Shown here: in pieces, positions 34,639 through 39,018 of the stretch
Numbering within the stretch: position 1 is the first letter of the stretch
Layout: every line of letters begins with the position of its first letter
Origin: Neorhizobium vignae
Lineage (GTDB): Bacteria > Pseudomonadota > Alphaproteobacteria > Rhizobiales > Rhizobiaceae
Assembly: GCF_000732195.1 (NCBI RefSeq)
Contig: NZ_JNNU01000033.1
Coordinates: 1-39,018 of the forward strand
DNA length: 39,018 bases
Direction of reading: 5' to 3'
Translations under genes and position numbers: made by a program
Notes under the pieces: generated by a model
Database searches by the model: none
Told to the model about the DNA's origin: nothing
The model's input: the letters and a program-made list of their open reading frames with translations, nothing else

Positions 34639-35505
34639 TCACGCCGCGCCAGCGTTCGGTGCAGGCTCCTCCGTGGAAATTGCGTCGGTTGTGCGCCCCG
34701 GTAGTTCTGGCGACCCATCGGCATGTTCTATGGTGATTTTCACCTCTCCAAACTCGACTTGTCCGAATGGTGATGCGAAGGCTATTTCAGCGGCGTCACG
34801 GCCAACGCCAATCCGCACCAGGCCGTCAAGATTGGCTTGCCGAGTGGCGTCAAACAACCACCACCGCCCATCGAGGTAAGCCTCGAATACGGCATGGAAG
34901 TCTCTTGGCTCGAGCCCGTAGGCGTAGCAGGACACGAACCGCGCGGGTATGTTGAGCGCTCGGCAAAACGCAATCCCGATGTGGGAGAAGTCCCGGCAAA
35001 CGCCAGCCCGCTTGATCAGGCTTTCTGTTGCAGTCGTCTGTTCGTTGGAGGAACCACGCTGGTAGTCGATATTGTCATAGATCCAGTTGCAAATCGAATT
35101 GACACCCCCATGGCCTGCTGGCCGGTCACCAAATTCTTTTAAAGCGAAGGCAGCCAGCCGGTCCGAAGGTACGAACCGCGAGGGTAGGAGGAACGGCATG
35201 ATGTCGAGGGGGAGTTGATTGAGCGGCGTTTCCTGGACGCTATTGGGATCAGTCCGAAAGACATCAAGTGTGACCTCCGCCTCATAACGGACGTTCAGCG
35301 GGCCAGGTTGAGCGTCGATGCTGAAATATCGGTTGCGGATATCTGGCGCGATGTAGCTGCGGTGCTGATAGTCGGGCGAGATAAGCAGCCGTTCGACCAG
35401 ATCATGGTGGCGAGCAAGCCTGGCGACCTCGACGTTGAAGATGAAGACGGTCGGGCTGGTGACTTCGTAGGAGAGGTCGCAGCCCAGCGAGTAGCGGATC
35501 GTCAT
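34639..35505 (-). CDS. Transglutaminase-like family protein
   Basis: This 288-residue cytoplasmic protein has an N-terminal beta domain ('Y.....P......V') and a transglutaminase/protease-like core (PF01841). The papain-like triad is complete: Cys170 in AGVCRDFSHI, His204 in PRDFHAVFEAY and Asp219 in WWLFDATRQ. The arrangement LxxRxGVCRDFxHLxxxxCR is common in bacterial transglutaminase-like proteins, many of which may be proteases or amidases. There is no signal peptide. AGGAAAGGTGACAG directly precedes ATG 35505. It lies upstream of the PAS-LuxR gene in the same direction, with a gap of about 170 bases, so it is probably a separate unit. The substrate is unknown. It is divergent from csbD. 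Confidence 0.9.
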   Translation of the reverse strand: MTIRYSLGCDLSYEVTSPTVFIFNVEVARLARHHDLVERLLISPDYQHRSYIAPDIRNRYFSIDAQPGPLNVRYEAEVTLDVFRTDPNSVQETPLNQLPLDIMPFLLPSRFVPSDRLAAFALKEFGDRPAGHGGVNSICNWIYDNIDYQRGSSNEQTTATESLIKRAGVCRDFSHIGIAFCRALNIPARFVSCYAYGLEPRDFHAVFEAYLDGRWWLFDATRQANLDGLVRIGVGRDAAEIAFASPFGQVEFGEVKITIEHADGSPELPGRTTDAISTEEPAPNAGAA

Positions 35506-35576
35506 CTGTCACCTTTCCTGAAGCAGGTCCCGTCTCGAACCGGCATAATACACGAATGACGATTGGGTTCCGGTCG

Positions 35577-35599
35577 TGCGGAAACGAAAGGTTTCCGCA
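35577..35599. promoter_or_regulatory. Perfect 9-bp inverted repeat in the csbD/transglutaminase promoter gap
   Basis: TGCGGAAAC (35577-35585), loop GAAAG, GTTTCCGCA (35591-35599). There is no T-run on either side, so it is not a terminator. Its left arm with GTT at 35603-35605 also makes a weak EcfG-like promoter (GGAAA-N18-GTT, one mismatch in the -35) for csbD. It may be an operator shared by the divergent genes. Confidence 0.4.
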
Positions 35600-35649
35600 T
35601 CTGTTTGATAGACGACGAAGCGATTCCGCTTCGCATGGGAGAATTCATC

Positions 35650-35841
35650 ATGGGTAGCACAGCAGACAAAGTGTCCGGCAAGGCCAACGAGCTCGCCGGT
35701 AAGGCAAAGCAGGGCGTAGGCAAAGCGACCGGCAGCCACGAGACACAGGCAAAGGGCGCGTCCCAGGAAGCCAAGGGCGATGCCCAGCAGGCAAAAGGGC
35801 ACATCAAGGACGCGGCCAAGAGCGCCGTAGGCAAGTCCTGA
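35650..35841 (+). CDS. CsbD-family stress protein
   Basis: This 63-residue, very hydrophilic protein is rich in Lys, Ala, Gly and Gln: GSTADKVSGKANELAGKAKQ, GVGKATGSHETQAKG and AKGDAQQAKGHIKDAAKSA. The repeated 'G.a.e..Gk.kq..G...' pattern is that of the CsbD family (PF05532), small general-stress proteins of unknown biochemical role. The ribosome site GGGAG (35637-35641) supports ATG 35650 over the in-frame ATG at 35635. The gene is monocistronic, with an inverted repeat upstream and a strong terminator downstream. In alphaproteobacteria such genes are usually under the general stress sigma factor. Confidence 0.92.
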   Translation: MGSTADKVSGKANELAGKAKQGVGKATGSHETQAKGASQEAKGDAQQAKGHIKDAAKSAVGKS

Positions 35842-35858
35842 GTTCGATCGACCCATCA

Positions 35859-35888
35859 AAAACCCGCCGCAGGTTTGCGGCGGGTTTT
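35859..35888 (+). terminator. Strong intrinsic terminator of csbD
   Basis: AAAACCCGCCGC (35859-35870) and GCGGCGGGTTTT (35877-35888) form a perfect 12-bp stem with a 6-base loop AGGTTT, ending in TTTT. It starts 17 bases after the csbD stop. The A-run on the left arm could also make it work for minus-strand transcripts. Confidence 0.92.
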
Positions 35889-36245
35889 CTATATCCTCCG
35901 GCTGGAGATTGCGTATTCTCCGGTGAGCGGCCACAGAATGACAAATTCCTCGTCTGAGCGGACGCGTGATCAGCGAAACATCCCTCCAAGCTCACTCGGC
36001 CTTCTGATTCACCACCGACGTCGCAATGGACGTAAAACAATGTCAGTTGCCTGCTCTTCATCCAGAGTTGTCTGCAGCAGCTTCGCTGACCCTATCGGAG
36101 CGACGAGGTCGCGTATTGCGCTCGGATGAAACACAGTCCGGCCCGAGCTACACTGGGTGGGGCAATCAATCCCCGTTCGATCATGAATGTCCGCAATATG
36201 TGGGGAGGTCGAGGCAGCACTGCCCATCCTGACATACTGAGTTTC
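35889..36245. other. Intergenic stretch, no supported gene
   Basis: Several short frames overlap, but none has a domain or a ribosome site. It lies downstream of both csbD (plus strand) and the SMI1/KNR4 pseudogene (minus strand). Confidence 0.4.
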
Positions 36246-36844
36246 TCACGCCAGGCGGACGAGCTTGTCGAGGAGGTCTTCGATGTCTTTCGCAATCGGA
36301 GCGTAGTAGCCGATCTCCGTAAGGTATTACGGCGGCGCCTGCGGACTTGCCGTCCAGATCATCGTGGGTAAGGCCGTGGAACAACTCGCCGTCGGTATAG
36401 ATGATCCCCCCGCATGCTCGCCTTCGGTGATCTCCACGAGTGTGGAAAAATCGCCGCCGATACCGACAACATGTGCGAACGGTGTAGGTCGTAATCGTGA
36501 AAGCCTATCTCCTGTGCGAGGACTTCAAGATCGAAATACGGATGGCCCTTACCTATGCCGAACAGGGTATTGATATCCGACGGGATGAAAGCGTCACGAC
36601 GCTGATCAGTGGCAGTGTTTCAATGCCATCGTGAGGAAGAGCGTAGTCCAGTCCGTTCTCCCGCATCAGAAACGCCGATATGAATCGGAGAAACGGAAAC
36701 CGTAGTCGCGCTTGTATATGGCCAAGCGCTCCGCGTTCGCACCGCCGTAATGCCTGATGACCAGGGGCGACGCCACGAACCTCGAAAGGCTGTCCAAGGG
36801 TTGGAACGGCACGATGTTGTCGCTGCTCAGGCCTCCTGTCATGT
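36246..36844 (-). pseudogene. SMI1/KNR4 (SUKH)-like protein, frameshifted
   Basis: Reading the minus strand from ATG 36844 and switching frame about five times restores one protein of normal family length (about 195 residues): MTGGLSSDNIVPFQPLDSL; FVASPLVIRHYGGANAERLA; YKRDYGFRFSDSYRRF then stop; +1 frame MRENGLDYALPHDGIETLPL; NTLFGIGKGHPYFDLEVLAQ; GFHDYDLHRSHML; GGDFSTLVEITEGEHAG; IIYTDGELFHGLTHDDLDGK; TEIGYYAPIAKDIEDLLDKL and VRLA, stop. 'YG..fs.sYr.FL...NG' and 'LFGIG' are signatures of the SMI1/KNR4 fold. One shift sits in a G-run (CCCCCC near 36407-36412). SUKH proteins often act as immunity proteins to secreted toxins, but no toxin gene is seen here. Confidence 0.65.
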
Positions 36845-37021
36845 TATGGCCTGTGATCGATCCCAGGGCTTTCTAAGTGTAACAGGAGATCGCGTCGTCA
36901 AAGCGCTTTTTTTGCTGCCCACCAATAAGACGCCAGTCGCCGCCTTGGAGGAGGGGAGGGTGCGCCATATCTCCACCTTTCGAAAGCCGGCGATTTAGGC
37001 TTCGGCACAGGGAGACTACCA

Positions 37022-37411
37022 ATGATCGGAGAAGTCGCCGATATTTATCGTGCCTACCTGGATTGCCTCAATCGACAGACCTGGGACGAGCTTGGCCGCT
37101 TCGTTGACGATGACGTTCAGCATAACGGCCGGCCGCTAGGGCTATCGGGCTACCGGGAAATGCTGGTGAAGGATTTCGAAGATATTCCGGATTTGCACTT
37201 CGACATACAGCTGCTTGTTTGCGAGCCGCCGCGCCTTGCCGCCCGCCTATCATTCGATTGCGCCCCGAAACGCGAGTTCCTTGGTCTGGGTGTCAACGGA
37301 CGTCGCGTGTTCTTTGCGGAGAATGTCTTCTACGAGTTCACGGGATCGAAGATCAGTGCCGTATGGTCAGTAATTGACAAGTCGGCAATCGAGGCACAGC
37401 TCACAGATTAG
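37022..37411 (+). CDS. SnoaL-like (NTF2-fold) protein
   Basis: This 129-residue protein has the SnoaL/ester-cyclase pattern: IGEVADIYRAYLDCLNRQTW (first helix), FVDDDVQHNGRPLGLSGYRE, a central FEDIPDLHFDIQLLVCEPPR, then strands around FLGLGVNGRRVFFAENVFYE and KISAVWSVIDKSAIEAQL. Proteins of this cone-shaped fold include polyketide cyclases and many small enzymes of unknown substrate. GGGAG (37011-37015) precedes ATG 37022 at good spacing. It appears monocistronic. No neighbouring biosynthetic genes hint at a substrate. Confidence 0.82.
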   Translation: MIGEVADIYRAYLDCLNRQTWDELGRFVDDDVQHNGRPLGLSGYREMLVKDFEDIPDLHFDIQLLVCEPPRLAARLSFDCAPKREFLGLGVNGRRVFFAENVFYEFTGSKISAVWSVIDKSAIEAQLTD

Positions 37412-37540
37412 TGGGTCGGCCAGCCGCCGCCACGACTGAGGTGCCTGGGTCGCTTCGCAGAGACGACGACATCGCACCCTAAATGCATATGACGGCTACT
37501 CCGAGTCCAAAGGCCTGCTCGCGCTCGAAGGTCGTCAAAG

Positions 37541-37858
37541 CTATATATCGAACGACGCCGCGGCGTCGGCCACCTCTTTCCGCATTGCGTCCAGCGATCC
37601 ACGCAATACCCTGAAGTCGGCGCTCAAGTCCGGTGCTGCGTCCTGTTCCTCCCAATAGAGGAGCGTGTTGTGCCAGCCGGTTGTCGTTTCCATGAGGCCA
37701 CGCATTCGCTGCATCGTTCTCTCGTCAATCTTTGCAGCCGCGCGTTCCGCATTGCGGGCGAGTTCGACGAGATCGTTGGCCTCGACACCCCAGATCGGTA
37801 AAGCCGTCCGGAGCTTGAGGATTTGGCTGTTGATGTCTTCTATCTGTGTTTTTTCCAT
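37541..37858 (-). CDS. Hypothetical alpha-helical protein
   Basis: This 105-residue protein starts at ATG 37858; an upstream in-frame GTG at 37885 is also possible, and neither has a strong ribosome site. It is predicted to be almost wholly helical: KTQIEDINSQILKLRTALPI, VELARNAERAAAKIDERTMQ, MRGLMETTTGWHNTLLYWEE and GSLDAMRKEVADAAASF. No signal peptide or membrane segment is seen. I recognise no family; proteins of this look in rhizobia are annotated as hypothetical. It is divergent from cspA, with about 230 bases between starts. Confidence 0.6.
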   Translation of the reverse strand: MEKTQIEDINSQILKLRTALPIWGVEANDLVELARNAERAAAKIDERTMQRMRGLMETTTGWHNTLLYWEEQDAAPDLSADFRVLRGSLDAMRKEVADAAASFDI

Positions 37859-37911
37859 ACGACGTAAGTACCGCGCAGATGGCACTATTCAACTACGACC
37901 AAAACTAAAAA

Positions 37912-37940
37912 TTGACCTCTCGATGATTTCATTCTATTTG
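37912..37940 (+). promoter_or_regulatory. Candidate housekeeping promoter of cspA
   Basis: TTGACC (37912-37917), 17-base spacer, TATTTG (37935-37940). Transcription would start at about 37947 and give a leader of roughly 145 bases before the cspA ATG, the long leader typical of cold shock genes. Confidence 0.5.
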
Positions 37941-38007
37941 TGGTTTATCGATCTTTTGCTTGCTGAACTTTGGTTTCCGCGCGATTAGCACCGCGCCTGA
38001 CGAACTT

Positions 38008-38081
38008 CCCTTTCAAAATCAATCGCTATCACCATCCACAGGGCTTTCGCCCTGAGGTCACTCAATCTTGCTTTGAAAGGG
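38008..38081 (+). promoter_or_regulatory. Structured cspA leader that can mask the ribosome-binding site
   Basis: CCCTTTCAAA (38008-38017) is the perfect reverse complement of TTTGAAAGGG (38072-38081), which contains the GAAAGG ribosome site 10-15 bases before ATG 38091. Between them lies a second hairpin, CAGGGC-TTTC-GCCCTG (38039-38054). Together they form a closed leader in which the ribosome site is paired. A switch with temperature or ribosome loading is inferred from known cspA leaders. Confidence 0.55.
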
Positions 38082-38090
38082 TTCATCATC

Positions 38091-38300
38091 ATGACCACAG
38101 GCACAGTTAAATGGTTCAATTCCACCAAGGGCTTCGGCTTTATCCAGCCTGACAATGGCGGCGCTGATGCGTTCGTACACATTTCTGCCGTCGAGCGCGC
38201 CGGAATGCGGGAAATCGTCGAGGGCCAGAAGATCGGCTACGAACTCGAACGCGACGTAAAGTCCGGTAAGATGTCGGCTTGTAACCTGCAGGCGGCTTGA
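38091..38300 (+). CDS. cspA: Cold shock protein, CspA family
   Basis: This 69-residue single cold-shock domain has both RNA-binding motifs: RNP1 KGFGFIQPD (residues 14-22, consensus KGFGFI) and RNP2-like AFVHISAV (consensus VFVHFS). It starts MTTGTVKWFNSTKGFGF, the standard start. The in-frame ATG at 38073 is inside the paired leader and would add six residues, so 38091 is preferred. CspA proteins are single-strand RNA chaperones that melt structures at low temperature. A hairpin plus T-run after the gene (38365-38391) probably ends the transcript, although the following small gene may be reached by read-through. Confidence 0.96.
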   Translation: MTTGTVKWFNSTKGFGFIQPDNGGADAFVHISAVERAGMREIVEGQKIGYELERDVKSGKMSACNLQAA

Positions 38301-38364
38301 TTTTAGGTTTCTGCTTTCCCTTGACCACGGATGTACTGGCACTGCCGAAAGCAAGATATCTGCG

Positions 38365-38391
38365 AGGCCAGGCGAACAGCTTGGCCTTTTT
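38365..38391 (+). terminator. Probable intrinsic terminator after cspA
   Basis: AGGCCA (38365-38370) and TGGCCT (38382-38387) form a 6-bp stem with an 11-base loop, followed by a T-run to 38391. The stem is short, so termination may be partial; the next gene starts 29 bases downstream. Confidence 0.5.
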
Positions 38392-38419
38392 CCGTTCTCA
38401 CGACCTTTTTGGACAACCC

Positions 38420-38644
38420 ATGACACAGACACATTCAAAATCGCGACAGCAGGCTGAGATCGCGTTCGGGCAAACCCAGACAGAATTTTTCGCGCGCGCT
38501 CACGCGGTCGAGGAACTCGACTCGATCGTCAAGGCCCGGGAAGTCAAGACATTGCGGCTTCGCGAAGCGCGCCTCGCCAAAGAGGCACAAGGTATCGCCG
38601 CAGCCGCCGAGGCCTTTATCGGCAGACGCCTTAGAAGGCCCTGA
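38420..38644 (+). CDS. Conserved small hypothetical protein downstream of cspA
   Basis: This 74-residue, highly charged helical protein begins MTQTHSKSRQQAEIAFGQTQ and continues with FFARAHAVEELDSIVKAREV and KTLRLREARLAKEAQGIAAA. Proteins of this sequence type are, from memory, common in Rhizobiaceae next to cold shock genes, and their function is unknown. ATG 38420 is preceded by TTTTTGGACAACCC, with only a weak ribosome site. The Glu/Arg/Lys heptad-like spacing suggests a short coiled coil. It overlaps the tail of a convergent gene by 14 bases. Confidence 0.72.
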   Translation: MTQTHSKSRQQAEIAFGQTQTEFFARAHAVEELDSIVKAREVKTLRLREARLAKEAQGIAAAAEAFIGRRLRRP

Positions 38645-38846
38645 TCCCACTCCCAGGCGGCGGTCGTCTTGCCGGGCAAGGGACAATGCCCAGAGAGTCT
38701 TCAAGACGGCGCACGATATCGAAACCCATCTTGACTGGGGACCAGCCCAGCTCCGCCACCCATTGGATGCAGCCGGAGTGGCGATGTGGTCCCGGAACGT
38801 CGCTAGCCCACGTGTAGTCCTTACAGAAATGGCACAGCCAAGGCAT
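38631..38846 (-). CDS. Small Cys/His-containing hypothetical protein
   Basis: This 71-residue protein starts MPWLCHFCKDYTWASDVPGP and continues HRHSGCIQWVAELGWSPVKM. A CxxC pair (residues 5 and 8) followed by HRH-x2-C (about 22-26) could bind a zinc ion. The density of Trp, Cys and His in the first 35 residues is unlikely in a shadow frame. The C-terminal 25 residues, which overlap the convergent gene's end, look less conserved. No strong ribosome site is visible. The function is unknown. Confidence 0.5.
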   Translation of the reverse strand: MPWLCHFCKDYTWASDVPGPHRHSGCIQWVAELGWSPVKMGFDIVRRLEDSLGIVPCPARRPPPGSGIRAF

Positions 38847-38943
38847 TTTACGACTTCGTACGGTCCAAGACGGGTAGCCTGGCTAGTGGGCCGTTTTTCC
38901 CGTCGCAGGCGTTGATTTTGACTTGTTCAGTGGAGGCTGGTCG

Positions 38944-39018
38944 ATGCCTGCTTTGACCCCACTCACCCCTACAAGTGAGGAGTTCCATAATTTACCTTAT
39001 GCGATGTTTGTATGTAAG
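38944..39018 (+). CDS. Hypothetical protein, partial (runs off right edge)
   Basis: GTGGAGG ends about 7 bases before ATG 38944, a strong ribosome site. Twenty-five codons (MPALTPLTPTSEEFHNLPYA and a few more) stay open to the window edge. No family can be assigned from so little. The good ribosome site is the main support. Confidence 0.4.
   Translation, partial: MPALTPLTPTSEEFHNLPYAMFVCK

Noticed and set aside
35577..35599. Inverted repeat as a terminator of the transglutaminase or csbD gene
   Set aside because: It lies upstream of both genes and has no T-run on either strand.
1..39018. CRISPR arrays, tRNA genes, rRNA genes, insertion sequences
   Set aside because: No regularly spaced repeats, cloverleaf-like sequences, ribosomal RNA blocks or intact transposase frames were recognised by reading.

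Overview
The window looks like an accessory region of an alphaproteobacterium, most likely a member of the Rhizobiaceae (Rhizobium/Agrobacterium group). Supporting signs are HWE-type histidine kinases, a bacteriophytochrome, receiver-only response regulators, a 69-residue cold shock protein with a typical rhizobial neighbour, a candidate EcfG-type general-stress promoter, and moderately high G+C coding sequence. This placement is an inference from gene content; no 16S or housekeeping gene is present. No tRNA, rRNA, intact transposase or CRISPR array was seen.

Layout. Bases 1-3100 hold small or broken genes: a partial hypothetical gene with a small HTH-like partner, a lipoprotein, and an ECF sigma factor pseudogene. 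Bases 3130-6066 are a catabolic operon (Tat-exported cyclase-family hydrolase, SMP-30/gluconolactonase-family lactonase, TRAP solute-binding protein) that breaks off 17 codons into the next gene, so the TRAP permease genes are missing. Bases 6067-7600 are mostly decayed sequence, including an SDR oxidoreductase remnant. Bases 7652-19176 are a receiver-only regulator followed by a compact chemotaxis-type operon: a soluble receptor with two signalling tips, a three-domain CheW, CheB, CheR, CheA, a small STAS-like protein, CheY, CheC and a three-PAS hybrid histidine kinase. Most junctions overlap by 1-4 bases.

Bases 19282-28420 are a sugar-acid utilisation locus. A GntR/FCD repressor is divergent from an oligopeptide-type ABC transporter (binding protein, two permeases, fused double ATPase), followed by D-mannonate dehydratase (ManD) and a galactonate-dehydratase-like enolase superfamily enzyme. 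Both enzymes keep their complete active sites. The likely scheme is import of a sugar acid or a short uronate/aldonate-containing oligosaccharide, then dehydration to 2-keto-3-deoxy sugar acids; the kinase and aldolase must be elsewhere.

Bases 28430-35505 are sensory. They contain a heavily decayed PAS-HWE histidine kinase, an intact receiver protein with a near-consensus EcfG-type promoter, a bacteriophytochrome-HWE kinase-receiver protein, a three-PAS LuxR-type regulator, and a transglutaminase-like protein. A 16-bp perfect palindrome lies between the LuxR-type regulator and the phytochrome gene. Bases 35577-39018 hold a CsbD-family stress protein with a strong terminator, a decayed SMI1/KNR4-like gene, a SnoaL-like protein, a cspA gene with a structured leader that can mask its ribosome-binding site, and small conserved hypothetical genes.

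Overall the window alternates intact operons with pseudogenes in the gaps between them (ECF sigma, dctQ start, SDR, PAS-HWE kinase, SMI1/KNR4). This is the pattern expected of a plasmid or genomic island built up by successive insertions and deletions.
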